Positions 26,509-34,705 of a stretch of 64,000 bases of DNA are shown piece by piece. This DNA comes from Oceanitalea stevensii (lineage in GTDB: Bacteria; Actinomycetota; Actinomycetes; Actinomycetales; Actinomycetaceae), in assembly GCF_014837105.1 (NCBI RefSeq), contig NZ_JACSPO010000005.1, positions 69,232 through 133,231 of the forward strand, read 5' to 3'. A program made the translations under genes and the position numbers. The notes under the pieces are model-generated. The model searched no databases and had not been told where the DNA came from. It saw only the letters and a program-made list of their open reading frames with translations. How positions within the stretch are numbered: the first letter of the stretch is position 1; each line of letters starts with the position of its first letter.

Positions 26509-26991
26509 TCAGGAGGCGAGGACGTCGTCGAGCATGGCCTCCGCCTTGTCCTCCTCGGTGCGCTCGGCGAGAGCGAGCTCGGAGACGAGGATCTGGCGGG
26601 CCTTGGCGAGCATGCGCTTCTCCCCGGCCGACAGGCCGCGGTCCTGGTCGCGGCGGGACAGGTCCCGCACGACCTCGGCGACCTTGATGACGTCACCGGA
26701 GGCGATCTTCTCGACGTTCGCCTTGTAGCGGCGCGACCAGTTCGTCGGCTCCTCGGTGTACGGCGCGCGCAGCACCTCGAAGACCTTCTCCAGGCCCTCC
26801 TTGCCCACGACGTCACGCACCCCGACGAGGTCGACGTTGTCCGCGGGCACCTCGATGGTGAGGTCGCCCTGGGCCACGCGGAGCTTGAGGTAGAGCTTCT
26901 CCTCGCCCCTGATGACCTTCTTCGAGATCGCCTCGATCAGGGCGGCTCCGTGGTGGGGATAAACGACGGTCTCACCGACGGTGAAGGTCAT
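26509..26991 (-). CDS. carD: CarD-family RNA polymerase-binding transcription regulator
   Basis: 160 aa. It begins [17 protein letters not shown], with an N-terminal RNA polymerase-interaction (Tudor-like) domain and a helical DNA-binding C-terminus ([31 protein letters not shown]). CarD stabilises open promoter complexes, including at rRNA promoters. ATG at 26991 is preferred to the one at 27000, because AAGGAG lies 10 bases from it but only 1 base from the upstream ATG, and because mycobacterial CarD starts at the same place. Confidence 0.96.
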   Translation of the reverse strand: MTFTVGETVVYPHHGAALIEAISKKVIRGEEKLYLKLRVAQGDLTIEVPADNVDLVGVRDVVGKEGLEKVFEVLRAPYTEEPTNWSRRYKANVEKIASGDVIKVAEVVRDLSRRDQDRGLSAGEKRMLAKARQILVSELALAERTEEDKAEAMLDDVLAS

Positions 26992-27024
26992 AGTGGTCAT
27001 GCTCCTTGGTCGCGAGGAGTACCT

Positions 27025-27030
27025 ATTCTA
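27025..27030 (-). promoter_or_regulatory. Candidate -10 (TAGAAT) of carD
   Basis: TAGAAT on the minus strand, about 34 bases before the start at 26991. No consensus -35 is visible. Confidence 0.45.
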
Positions 27031-27182
27031 GCACGCGGAAATGGCGCGATTCCGCGGGTTTGCGCGGACTCTGCGCCGGCGCAGGCCGGTCCGCGCACGT
27101 GGCCGGGATCGCGCGGGGCGACCGCGCGTACCGGGCCCGGGGCCCGGTAACCTGGGGGGACACGTCGACGAAGGAGACCGTC

Positions 27183-27641
27183 TTGGCCCGCATCCACCAC
27201 CTGCTTCGTGGCGCCGCAGTTGTCGGCGCCTCCGCGCTCGTCGCCGGCTGCAGCGTGATGACCCCGATCCAGACCGCCGAGCCGTACAACGCGGGCGACG
27301 GCGTGCGGGTCGTGGTCACCGACGAGATCCGGGCCGAGAACCTCCTGGTCCTGTCCGAGGAGGAGGGCGGCGAGGGCCAGGTCTTCGGCTCCCTCGTCAA
27401 CGACAGCCAGGAGGACGTCGTCATGTCGGTGACGATCGGCGACGGCGGGATCCAGGTCCCCGTCCCGGCCACCGGCCAGGTCCTGCTCGGCGTCGACGAG
27501 ATCGTCGTCGTGCCGGCCGTGCCCGTCCCGCCGGGCGCCAACGCCGAGGGGCTCGTCGAGGCGACCGGCCTCGGGACCGTCTCGGCGAACGTGCCCGTCC
27601 TCGACTCGACGCTCCCGCAGTACGCCGACTACGTGCCGTGA
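27183..27641 (+). CDS. Small secreted lipoprotein
   Basis: 152 aa. A TTG start at 27183 is fixed by AAGGAG 6 bases upstream; no ATG gives the signal peptide. The leader ends in the lipobox VAGC. The mature part is beta-rich without recognised domain (GQVFGSLVNDSQEDVVMSV, VPVPPGANAEGL), resembling copper-chaperone-like or DUF461-type actinobacterial lipoproteins found next to carD. A TAACCT at 27148-27153 is a likely -10. Convergent with pstS, 6 bases between stops. Confidence 0.75.
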   Translation: MARIHHLLRGAAVVGASALVAGCSVMTPIQTAEPYNAGDGVRVVVTDEIRAENLLVLSEEEGGEGQVFGSLVNDSQEDVVMSVTIGDGGIQVPVPATGQVLLGVDEIVVVPAVPVPPGANAEGLVEATGLGTVSANVPVLDSTLPQYADYVP

Positions 27642-27647
27642 CCGGCG

Positions 27648-28724
27648 TCAGCCGGCGGCCGGACCCTCGATCCGGTCGACGGCGGCCATGACGCGCTCGC
27701 GCAGGTCAGCGGAGATCGGCGCAGCGCCCGCGACCTCCGGTGACGCGGCGCGGGCCTGGCCGTCCTCGCTGGCGATGTAGCCGAGCAGCGCACGCACCGA
27801 GTCGGCCTTCTCCGCGCTGTCGTAGCGCGTGCAGGCGATCGTGTAGGAGATGAGGACCACCGGGTAGGCACCGGCCGCGTCCGTGTCCCGGTCCAGCTCG
27901 ATGACGAGCCGGGTGTCGCTCGCGCCCGGAGCGGGCGGGGAGGCGTCGACGACGGCGGCCGCCGCCTCCGGGGAGAAGGGCACGAACTCCTCGCCCACCC
28001 CCACCGCGACGGTGCCCAGCTCGTCGGTCACCTGGGAGGCATCGACGTAGCCGATCGTCCCCTCGGCGGCCTCGAGCGTCGAGACCATGCCGACGTTCTG
28101 CTGGCCCGAGTGCGTCCCCGAGCGGGGCCACGTGCCGCTCGGCTCGTGCGGCCAGGCGCCGCCGCCGGCCTCGGCGAGGTACTCGGTGAAGTTCTCGGTG
28201 GTGCCGGAGTCGTCGGAGCGGTTGACCGGCACGACCTGGAGGTCGGGCAGCTCGACGCCCGGGTTGGTCGCGATGATCGCGGGGTCGTCCCACCGCTCGA
28301 TGCGCCCGTCGAACATCCCGGCGATCGTCTCCGGCGCGAGCTGGAGGTGCTCGACGTCCAGCCCGGGCAGGTGGTAGGCGACGGCGATCGGAGAGATGTA
28401 GAGCGGCAGCTCGAGGACCTCCCCGCCCTCGCAGCGCTCCTCGGCCTCGAGGACCTCCTCGTCGTCGAGGTGGGCGTCGGAGCCGGCGAAGTCGACGGCG
28501 CCGGTGATGAACATCTCGCGCCCGGCCCCGGAGCCGGTGGGGTCGTAGGACGCGAGGATCTCCGGCTGCAGGTCGTGCAGGCCGGCCAGCCACGCCTGCA
28601 TCGCGATCTCCTGGGAGGAGGCGCCGGCGCCGGCGATCGACGTGCCGTCGGTGCCGCACCCGGCGGCGGTGAGCGCGACGACTGCCGTCGCGGCCGCGAT
28701 CCGTCGTCCCGTGCCCTTGATCAT
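27648..28724 (-). CDS. pstS: Phosphate-binding lipoprotein of the Pst transporter
   Basis: 358 aa. Signal peptide with lipobox TAAGC (Cys23). Periplasmic-binding-protein features: AGASSQEIAMQAW, FAGSDAHL (SSD-type phosphate loop), NRSDDSGTTENF and SGQQNVG. PstS delivers phosphate to PstCAB. No pstC, pstA or pstB is adjacent, so the gene is separated from its permease genes. It lies 45 bases downstream of regX3 and may be partly co-transcribed through a hairpin. Confidence 0.93.
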   Translation of the reverse strand: MIKGTGRRIAAATAVVALTAAGCGTDGTSIAGAGASSQEIAMQAWLAGLHDLQPEILASYDPTGSGAGREMFITGAVDFAGSDAHLDDEEVLEAEERCEGGEVLELPLYISPIAVAYHLPGLDVEHLQLAPETIAGMFDGRIERWDDPAIIATNPGVELPDLQVVPVNRSDDSGTTENFTEYLAEAGGGAWPHEPSGTWPRSGTHSGQQNVGMVSTLEAAEGTIGYVDASQVTDELGTVAVGVGEEFVPFSPEAAAAVVDASPPAPGASDTRLVIELDRDTDAAGAYPVVLISYTIACTRYDSAEKADSVRALLGYIASEDGQARAASPEVAGAAPISADLRERVMAAVDRIEGPAAG

Positions 28725-28731
28725 CCCGTCC

Positions 28732-28769
28732 CCTGTCGTGTCGCTGAGGCTTCAGCAGCACACGACAGG
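28732..28769 (-). terminator. Hairpin between regX3 and pstS
   Basis: CCTGTCGTGT (28732-28741) pairs with ACACGACAGG (28760-28769), with inner GCTGA/TCAGC pairing. It starts directly after the regX3 stop and ends 7 bases before the pstS start, overlapping its leader. It may be a partial terminator that sets the pstS level. Confidence 0.6.
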
Positions 28770-29468
28770 TTACGGGGTCCGCTCGGGTGCGACGAGCTTG
28801 TACCCGAGGCCGCGCACGGTGAGGAGCATCTCGGGCACGGACGGGTCGTGCTCGATCTTCGCGCGGATGCGCTTGACGTGGACGTCCAGGGTCTTGGTGT
28901 CACCGACGTAGTCGGCACCCCACACCCGGTCGATGAGCTGGCCGCGGGTGAGGACGTGGTCCGCGTTGCGCAGGAGGACCTCGAGGAGCTCGAACTCCCG
29001 CAGCGGCATCCGCACCGGCTCGCCGTCGACGAGGAGCTCGTGGCGGCCGACGTCCATCCGCACCCGGCCGACCTCGAGCACGCCCGCCGCCCCCTCCTCG
29101 GCCGGCTCGGCCCCCCGGCGCAGGACCGCCCGGACCCGGGCGACGAGCTCGCGGTAGGAGTACGGCTTGGTGACGTAGTCGTCGGCGCCCAGCTCGAGGC
29201 CGAGCACCTTGTCGAACTCGTCGTCCTTGGCGGTGAGCATGATGACGGGCGTGTTGCCCTGCCGGCGCAGCTCGCGGCACACCTCAGTCCCGGACATGCC
29301 GGGCAGCATGAGGTCGAGGAGGACGAGGTCGGGCGCCGCGCGCTCGAAGGCCGGCAGCGCGTCGAGCCCGTTGTCGACGGCGACGACCTCGTAGCCGTCC
29401 CGCTCCAGCTGGTAGGTGAGCGGCTCTCGGTAGGACTCCTCGTCCTCGACGAGCAGGATCGTCGTCAT
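28770..29468 (-). CDS. regX3: OmpR/PhoB-family response regulator of phosphate starvation
   Basis: 232 aa. The receiver domain has acidic residues at 8-10 (VEDEE), phospho-acceptor Asp52 (LLDLMLP), Thr79 and Lys101. The C-terminal winged helix (about 130-228) reads LREFELLEVLL, GDTKTLDVHVKRIRAKIE, VRGLGYKL. Equivalent to mycobacterial RegX3 and Streptomyces PhoP; it should bind the GTTCACC repeats seen at 8498 and 30707. It overlaps senX3 by 4 bases. Confidence 0.95.
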   Translation of the reverse strand: MTTILLVEDEESYREPLTYQLERDGYEVVAVDNGLDALPAFERAAPDLVLLDLMLPGMSGTEVCRELRRQGNTPVIMLTAKDDEFDKVLGLELGADDYVTKPYSYRELVARVRAVLRRGAEPAEEGAAGVLEVGRVRMDVGRHELLVDGEPVRMPLREFELLEVLLRNADHVLTRGQLIDRVWGADYVGDTKTLDVHVKRIRAKIEHDPSVPEMLLTVRGLGYKLVAPERTP

Positions 29469-30646
29469 GGCTGTCTCGGCACTCCTGGGGTCGGGGCGGT
29501 GGTGTCGGGGGACGCCGTCGTCGGCGGGTCGGCGATCGGGAGGACGAGCGTGAAGGTCGACCCGGCGCCGGGCTTGGACCACACCTCGGCCTCACCGCCG
29601 TGGTCGGCGGCGACGTGCTTGACGATGCTCAGGCCCAGGCCGGTCCCGCCGGTGCGGCGGGCACGGGCCGGGTCGCCGCGGTAGAAGCGCTCGAAGATCC
29701 GCTCCTGCTGGGCGGGGGCGATGCCCTCGCCCTGGTCGACGACGGCGATGCGCACCTTGTCCCCGTCCCGCGCGACGCCCACGGACACCCGCCCGAGGGG
29801 GTCGGAGTGGCGCAGCGCGTTGTCGAGGAGGTTGCGCACGGCGGTGGTGAGGAGGTCGGCGTCGCCGAACACGTGGAGGCCGGGCTCGCCGCCCACCGCC
29901 AGGGTGATGCGCCGCGACTCGGCCTCGACGCGCACGCGGTCCGCCGCCTCGGCGACGACGGCGTCGATGTCGACGAGCTCGGAGCCCACGAGCGCGTCCG
30001 GCTCCTGGAGGCGGGAGAGGTCGATGATCTCCTGGACGAGCGCGGTCAGCCGCCGCGACTCCCGCCGCATCTGGGCGGTGAAGCGGCGCACGGCCACGGG
30101 GTCGTCGGCCGCCTCCTCGAGGGTCTCGCTGAGGAGGGCCAGGGCGCCCACGGGCGTCTTGAGCTCGTGGGACACGTTGGCGACGAAGTCGCGCCGCACC
30201 TGGTCGAGGCGGCGCGCGGCGGTGTGGTCGTCCCCGACGACGAGGATGCGGCCACCCGTGAGCGGCACGACGCGCAGCTGGAAGATCATCTCCCCCGCGC
30301 CGGCGAGCGGGCCGCGCGGCAGGCTGAGCTCCCGGTCCTGCGGCTGGCCCTCCGCGCGGACGCGCTCGACGAGCTCGGACACGGCCGCCAGGGCGACGCG
30401 ACCGGAGCGCACGAGCCCGTAGCTGTAGGCCGAGGGGCTGGCCTGGAGGACGTCCCCGTTCGCGTCGAGGACGAGGACGGTGGACCGCAGCGCCCGCAGC
30501 AGCTCCCGGGCATCCTTGCTCACGCCCTGCGAGGTCGGTGTCACGACGGCCGCCCGACGTGCCCGCACCGGGAAGAAGCCGCGCACGAGGACGCCGACGC
30601 CTGCGCCGACCAGCGCGACGACGACGAACGGCCAGATCCCCTCCAC
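29465..30646 (-). CDS. senX3: Sensor histidine kinase of the phosphate system
   Basis: 393 aa. One N-terminal membrane helix (about 5-25), where SenX3 often has two, then a PAS-like region (about 50-140), a dimerisation domain with His160 (FVANVSHELKTP) and the ATPase domain (NLLDNALRHS, VDQGEGI, GGTGLGLSIVK). With PhoU and the Pst transporter it senses phosphate supply and phosphorylates RegX3. GTG at 30646 has a TACCCT -10 seven bases upstream. Confidence 0.94.
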   Translation of the reverse strand: MEGIWPFVVVALVGAGVGVLVRGFFPVRARRAAVVTPTSQGVSKDARELLRALRSTVLVLDANGDVLQASPSAYSYGLVRSGRVALAAVSELVERVRAEGQPQDRELSLPRGPLAGAGEMIFQLRVVPLTGGRILVVGDDHTAARRLDQVRRDFVANVSHELKTPVGALALLSETLEEAADDPVAVRRFTAQMRRESRRLTALVQEIIDLSRLQEPDALVGSELVDIDAVVAEAADRVRVEAESRRITLAVGGEPGLHVFGDADLLTTAVRNLLDNALRHSDPLGRVSVGVARDGDKVRIAVVDQGEGIAPAQQERIFERFYRGDPARARRTGGTGLGLSIVKHVAADHGGEAEVWSKPGAGSTFTLVLPIADPPTTASPDTTAPTPGVPRQP

Positions 30647-30653
30647 GTGTCAG

Positions 30654-30659
30654 AGGGTA
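30654..30659 (-). promoter_or_regulatory. Leaderless-type -10 (TACCCT) of senX3-regX3
   Basis: TACCCT on the minus strand, 7 bases before the GTG at 30646. Confidence 0.5.
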
Positions 30660-30706
30660 AGCCCCTCGGGGACGCCGTGAGCGTCCGTCCGGGCGGGCCC
30701 CCGACC

Positions 30707-30739
30707 GTTCACCGGGACGCCACCTGTCGTTCACCGACC
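30707..30739. promoter_or_regulatory. PHO box between senX3 and phoU
   Basis: Three 11-bp units: GTTCACCGGGA, CGCCACCTGTC, GTTCACCGACC. It ends 10 bases before the phoU -10 box, so it covers the -35 position, as in PhoP-activated promoters, and lies near -60 relative to senX3. Confidence 0.72.
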
Positions 30740-30749
30740 CCTGGAACGC

Positions 30750-30755
30750 TACGGT
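30750..30755 (+). promoter_or_regulatory. Candidate -10 (TACGGT) of phoU
   Basis: TACGGT, 10 bases after the PHO box and 31 bases before the GTG at 30787. Confidence 0.5.
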
Positions 30756-30786
30756 GGGATCACGACGAGACCGAGGAGAGCGAAAC

Positions 30787-31464
30787 GTGCGCGAGATCTT
30801 CATGCAGGAGCTGGCCCAGGTCGGTGAGGACCTCCAGCGGATGAGCCGGCTGGTCATCGACGCGATCGAGAAGGCCTCCACCGCGCTGCAGACCGCGGAC
30901 CTCCAGCTGGCCGAGCAGGTCATCCGCGCCGACGAGCAGATCGACGAGATCGAGCGGAGCCTGGACGAGCAGTGCATCTCGCTGCTGGCCCGTCAGGCGC
31001 CGGTCGCCACCGACCTGCGCGTCGTCATCGCGGCGCTCCGGATGTCGGCGACCATCGAGCGGATGGGCGACCTCGCCCGCCACATCGCCTACGTGGCGCG
31101 TGGGCGCTACCCCGAGGTGGCCCCCAGCCCCGCGATGCAGGAGATCTTCGCGCAGATGGGCGAGGCGGCGACGAAGGTCGCCCACCAGGTGAGCAACCTC
31201 CTCGCCACCCGCGACCTCGAGCTGGCCGCCGGCGTCGAGCGCGACGACGACGCCCTGGACGCGCTGCACAAGCAGACCTTCACGATCCTCCTCGACCCCG
31301 AGGTGGAGATGACCAAGCAGCAGATGGTCGACGGCGTGCTCCTGGGCCGCTACTTCGAGCGCTTCGGTGACCACGGCGTCTCCGTCGCCCGCCGCACGAG
31401 CTACCTCGTCACGGGCGACCTCACGAACTCCGTCGCACGCGACGACGCCGCCAGCGAGCACTGA
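30787..31464 (+). CDS. phoU: Phosphate-signalling protein PhoU
   Basis: 225 aa, two three-helix PhoU repeats (about 1-110 and 115-210). Metal-site patterns ADEQIDEIE and RDDDALDALH occur in the two halves, plus RMGDLARHIAYVA and YFERFGDHGVSVARR. PhoU keeps the kinase inactive when phosphate is plentiful. GTG at 30787 follows GAGGAGAG. Divergent from senX3-regX3 and behind the PHO box. Confidence 0.95.
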   Translation: MREIFMQELAQVGEDLQRMSRLVIDAIEKASTALQTADLQLAEQVIRADEQIDEIERSLDEQCISLLARQAPVATDLRVVIAALRMSATIERMGDLARHIAYVARGRYPEVAPSPAMQEIFAQMGEAATKVAHQVSNLLATRDLELAAGVERDDDALDALHKQTFTILLDPEVEMTKQQMVDGVLLGRYFERFGDHGVSVARRTSYLVTGDLTNSVARDDAASEH

Positions 31465-31472
31465 CGTACGAG

Positions 31473-31503
31473 GAAGGGGGGCCGGCTGAGCCGGCCCCCC
31501 TTC
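31473..31503. terminator. Bidirectional terminator between phoU and gpmA
   Basis: A perfect 14-bp stem (31473-31486 and 31490-31503, ending GAAGG/CCTTC) with a TGA loop, between two convergent genes. Confidence 0.85.
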
Positions 31504-31518
31504 GTCGTGCCTGGGTGC

Positions 31519-32256
31519 TTACTTGCCCTGGTTGGCGACCGCCGCGATGGCTGCCTCGGCGGCAGACGGGTCGAGGTAGCGACCACCGGGCGTGATCGGC
31601 GTGAGGTTCTCGTCCAGCTCGTAGACGAGCGGGATGCCGGTGGGCACGTTGAGGCCCGAGATCGTGTCGTCGTCGATGCCGTCGAGGTGCTTGATGATGG
31701 CGCGCAGCGAGTTGCCGTGCGCGGCGACGAGAACGGTCTTCCCTGCCTTGAGGTCCGGAACGACGTCGGACTCCCAGTACGGCAGTGCGCGCTCGAGGAC
31801 ATCCTTGAGGCACTCGCTCGCCGGAATGGGCTCACCGGCATAACGCGGGTCGGTGTCCTGGGAGAACTCCGAACCGGCCTCGATGGCCGGCGGCGGGACG
31901 TCGTAGGAACGGCGCCAGAGCATGAACTGCTCCTCGCCGTACTCCTCGCGGATCTCCTTCTTGTTCTTTCCCTGGAGAGCGCCGTAGTGGCGCTCGTTGA
32001 GGCGCCAGTGGCGCTTCACCGGAATCCAGTGGCGGTTTGCGCGGTCGAGCGCGAGGTTCGCCGTCATGATGGCCCGGCGGAGAAGAGAGGTGTGGACGAC
32101 GTCCGGCTCGATACCGGCGTCGACGAGCAGGTCGCCGCCGCGCAGCGCCTCCTCGGTGCCCTTCTCCGAGAGCGGGACGTCCACCCAGCCGGTGAACAGG
32201 TTCTTGGCGTTCCAGTCGCTCTCGCCGTGGCGGAGCAGCACAAGCGTGTAGGTCAT
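31519..32256 (-). CDS. gpmA: 2,3-bisphosphoglycerate-dependent phosphoglycerate mutase
   Basis: 245 aa. It interconverts 3- and 2-phosphoglycerate in glycolysis. Catalytic His10 is in [10 protein letters not shown], with the family motifs [20 protein letters not shown] and the second histidine in [13 protein letters not shown] at 32256. Some stretches use more A/T-ending codons than the neighbours. The promoter is expected in 32257-32317, which also holds a small hairpin (GGCACCG-TCG-CGGTGCC, 32281-32297). Confidence 0.95.
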   Translation of the reverse strand: MTYTLVLLRHGESDWNAKNLFTGWVDVPLSEKGTEEALRGGDLLVDAGIEPDVVHTSLLRRAIMTANLALDRANRHWIPVKRHWRLNERHYGALQGKNKKEIREEYGEEQFMLWRRSYDVPPPAIEAGSEFSQDTDPRYAGEPIPASECLKDVLERALPYWESDVVPDLKAGKTVLVAAHGNSLRAIIKHLDGIDDDTISGLNVPTGIPLVYELDENLTPITPGGRYLDPSAAEAAIAAVANQGK

Positions 32257-32317
32257 GTCCCCATCATCTCCTATGAGCGCGGCACCGTCGCGGTGCCTTT
32301 CGTCCCGTGGACGTGCG

Positions 32318-32351
32318 CGAGGGCCACGGACCGGTCGGTCCGTGGCCCTCG
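32318..32351 (-). terminator. Terminator of lsr2
   Basis: A perfect 15-bp stem (32318-32332 and 32337-32351) with loop GGTC, 6 bases past the lsr2 stop. Confidence 0.78.
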
Positions 32352-32357
32352 GTCGCG

Positions 32358-32702
32358 TCAGTTCGCCTTGGCGTAGGCCTCGGTGACCTCGGCCGGGATG
32401 CGGCCGCGGTCGGAGACCGTGTAGCCGTTGGCGCGGGCCCACTCGCGGACCTTCGCGGCGTCGCTGTTGCCGCCACCGCTGGAGCGGCGACCGGAGCGGG
32501 CGCCGCCGCCACCGCCGGTGCGGCGTCCACCGGCCCGGCGGGCGTGGCCCACCCAGGGAGCGAGCGCGTCGCGGAGCTTGGCGGCATTGTCGGTCGTGAG
32601 GTCGATCTCGTAGTTCACACCGTCAAGGCTGAAGAGGACCGTCTCGTCAGCGGGAGTCCCGTCGACGTCGTCGATTAGTGTGACCATGACCTTCTGCACC
32701 AT
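32358..32702 (-). CDS. lsr2: Nucleoid-associated xenogeneic silencer Lsr2
   Basis: 114 aa. The dimerisation domain ([31 protein letters not shown]) is joined by a Gly/Arg linker to a C-terminal AT-hook-like domain ([19 protein letters not shown], with the RGR minor-groove motif). Lsr2 binds AT-rich DNA and silences foreign genes. ATG at 32702 is preceded by AGGAAGAG. The upstream 250 bases are visibly AT-richer than the rest of the window. Confidence 0.95.
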   Translation of the reverse strand: MVQKVMVTLIDDVDGTPADETVLFSLDGVNYEIDLTTDNAAKLRDALAPWVGHARRAGGRRTGGGGGARSGRRSSGGGNSDAAKVREWARANGYTVSDRGRIPAEVTEAYAKAN

Positions 32703-32789
32703 CTGATTCTCTTCCTGTACTTTCCAGTCCCTGAGGACCGCAGCGATGTTCGCTCCCGCTACCCCCTGCCGAATAGCGTTGCGCACACA

Positions 32790-32996
32790 CTAATTCGCAG
32801 AATCGGAATTGTCACGCCGCGTCGTATTGTCCTCATGAGCGACAAGCGATGCCGAGTTGTCCATCTCGTTCTCGAACTCGCGAATTGCCGCTCGTTCACG
32901 ACGGTCGGCGAAGAGAATGGCGCGCAGCACGACGACGAAGATGATCGCCAGGCCGATGGAAGGAAGGAGCGCCACGACATAGTCCATAGGGCCCAT
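32790..32996 (-). CDS. Small single-pass membrane protein
   Basis: 68 aa. One hydrophobic helix (DYVVALLPSIGLAIIFVVVL) then a charged tail (ADRRERAAIREFENEMD). Start ATG 32996 or 32987; neither has a strong ribosome binding site. Codon use is more AT-rich than surrounding genes. It lies between tRNA-Thr and lsr2 on the same strand. Function unknown. Confidence 0.65.
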   Translation of the reverse strand: MGPMDYVVALLPSIGLAIIFVVVLRAILFADRRERAAIREFENEMDNSASLVAHEDNTTRRDNSDSAN

Positions 32997-33016
32997 GGTA
33001 CGTCCGCTGGAGGGGG

Positions 33017-33092
33017 TGGAGCCGCCTGTGGGAATCGAACCCACGACCTTCTCATTACGAGTGAGACGCTCTGCCGACTGAGCTAAGGCGGC
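33017..33092 (-). tRNA. tRNA-Thr (anticodon CGT)
   Basis: Minus-strand cloverleaf with acceptor GCCGCCT/AGGCGGC, D arm GCTCAGTCGGCAGAGC, anticodon loop CTCGTAA (CGT) and T loop GTTCGATTC. The CCA end is encoded. It reads ACG codons. Confidence 0.95.
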
Positions 33093-33150
33093 GCGGCCCG
33101 CGCGGGGCAGCGCGGACCACTGTACCGGGGCGAGCCCCGTGGACCAAAAG

Positions 33151-34704
33151 TCAGCAGACGAGGCCGTCCTCCGGGACGGTGCCCTCAAGGAGGAAGCGGT
33201 CGACGGCGTCGGTCACGCAGTCCCCGGCGCGCCCGTAGGCGGTGTGCCCCTCACCCTCGTAGGTGACGAGGACGCCGGACTCCAGCTGCTCGGCCAGCTG
33301 CTCGGACCACGCGTACGGCGTGGCCGGGTCGCCGGTCGTGCCGATGACGACGATGGGATCGGCGCCGGCCGCGCTCACCGGCGCACGCTCGACGCGCGGC
33401 TCGTAGGGCCACGCGGCACAGGTGACGTCACCGTAGGAGAGCGCCGGCCCGAAGGTGGGGGAGATCTCCTCCAGCGCCGCGGCCTGCTCACGCCACTCCT
33501 CGATGCCACCCTCGACGGGGTAGTCGATGCAGTTGATGGCGATGTTCGCCTCGTTGGAGTTCGACAGGTAGGTGCCGTCCTCCTCGCGCTCGGCGGCGAG
33601 GTCGGCGAGGAAGAGCAGCTGCGAGCCGTCCTGCTGGTTCATCGCCGCGTCCAGCGCGGAGGTGAGGAGCATCCAGTACGCGTCGTCGTACAGCGGCATG
33701 ATGATGCCGGAGAACATGAGCGGGGCGGTGAGCTCGCGGTCGGTGCCCGTCTCCAGCGGCGTGTGGGAGGCGAGCTCGAGGAGGTCCTGGACCTGCCCGA
33801 CGGCGGTGTCGACGTCCCCGCTGAGCGGGCAGCCCTCACCGGCGAGGCAGTCCTCGGCGTACGCGCGGATGGCCCGTTCGAAGCCCTCGGCCTGGCCGCG
33901 GACGATCTCGTCGCTGCCCAGCGAGGGGTCCATCGCGCCGTCGAGCACCATCCGCCCGACGTTGTCGGGGAAGAGCTCGGCGTACACGGCGCCCAGGTGG
34001 GTGCCGTAGGAGTAGCCGAGGTAGTCGAGGCGGGGCTCCTCGAGCACGTGGCGCAGGACGTCGAGGTCGCGGGCGGCGCTCACGGTGTCGACGTGGGCGA
34101 GCAGCTCGCCGCTGTTCTCCTCGCAGGCCGCGGCGAGCTCGTCGGCGGACTCGGTGAACGCCGCCACGCCCCCCTCGGTGCTCGTGTCGAAGTCCTCCGA
34201 GCGCATCTCGTCCAGCTCGGCGTCGCTCACGCACTCCACCGGGGTGGAGGCGCCCACGCCGCGCGGGTCGAAGCCGACGACGTCGTAGCCGTCGAGGAGG
34301 TCGGCGGAGAACATGAGCGGGACGGACTCGACGAGCTGGACCCCGGAGCCGCCGGGCCCGCCGGGGTTGATGAGCAGCGAGCCGACCGGCTCGTCGCCGG
34401 CGGCGCGGCGCTTGACGGCGAGGGTGATCGACTCGCCGTCGGGCTGCTCCCAGTCGAGGGGCACCGTGACGTCGGTGCAGTCGAAGCCGTTGCCGCACTC
34501 CTCCCAGGTGAGGGACTGCCCGTAGACGTCCGCGAGCTCGGCGGGCACCTCGGGCATCGGCTCCTCGGCCCTGGGGGTGCCGGACTCCTCGGTGGCGGAG
34601 CCGGTGGGAGCGTCGTCGGGGTCCTCGTTCGCGCTGCAGGCGACGAGGGCGGTCACGGTGACGAGGGCGAGGCTCGCGCGCAGGATCCGGCTCACCGGCG
34701 CCAC
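33151..34704 (-). CDS. Secreted tripeptidyl-aminopeptidase-like alpha/beta-hydrolase lipoprotein
   Basis: 517 aa. Lipobox LVAC (Cys23). Alpha/beta-hydrolase core with oxyanion loop NPGGPGGSG, nucleophile Ser232 in GYSYG, then Asp in GTTGDPATPY and His in GEGHTAYG, and a TAP-like C-terminal domain. Relatives (SlpD/SlpE, tripeptidyl aminopeptidases) trim peptides outside the cell. GTG at 34704 is 1 base after the holB stop, so it is translationally coupled, an odd pairing of unrelated functions. Confidence 0.88.
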   Translation of the reverse strand: MAPVSRILRASLALVTVTALVACSANEDPDDAPTGSATEESGTPRAEEPMPEVPAELADVYGQSLTWEECGNGFDCTDVTVPLDWEQPDGESITLAVKRRAAGDEPVGSLLINPGGPGGSGVQLVESVPLMFSADLLDGYDVVGFDPRGVGASTPVECVSDAELDEMRSEDFDTSTEGGVAAFTESADELAAACEENSGELLAHVDTVSAARDLDVLRHVLEEPRLDYLGYSYGTHLGAVYAELFPDNVGRMVLDGAMDPSLGSDEIVRGQAEGFERAIRAYAEDCLAGEGCPLSGDVDTAVGQVQDLLELASHTPLETGTDRELTAPLMFSGIIMPLYDDAYWMLLTSALDAAMNQQDGSQLLFLADLAAEREEDGTYLSNSNEANIAINCIDYPVEGGIEEWREQAAALEEISPTFGPALSYGDVTCAAWPYEPRVERAPVSAAGADPIVVIGTTGDPATPYAWSEQLAEQLESGVLVTYEGEGHTAYGRAGDCVTDAVDRFLLEGTVPEDGLVC

Positions 34705-34705
34705 T

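Noticed and set aside
26992..27000. carD start at 27000
   Set aside because: The Shine-Dalgarno would be only one base from this ATG; the ATG at 26991 has normal spacing and matches known CarD starts.
28725..28769. PHO box in front of pstS
   Set aside because: No GTTCACC-type units are present in the 45 bases before pstS.
32835..33086. Plus-strand ORF running through the tRNA-Thr gene
   Set aside because: It overlaps a tRNA and the antisense of a small membrane gene, and lacks a ribosome binding site.
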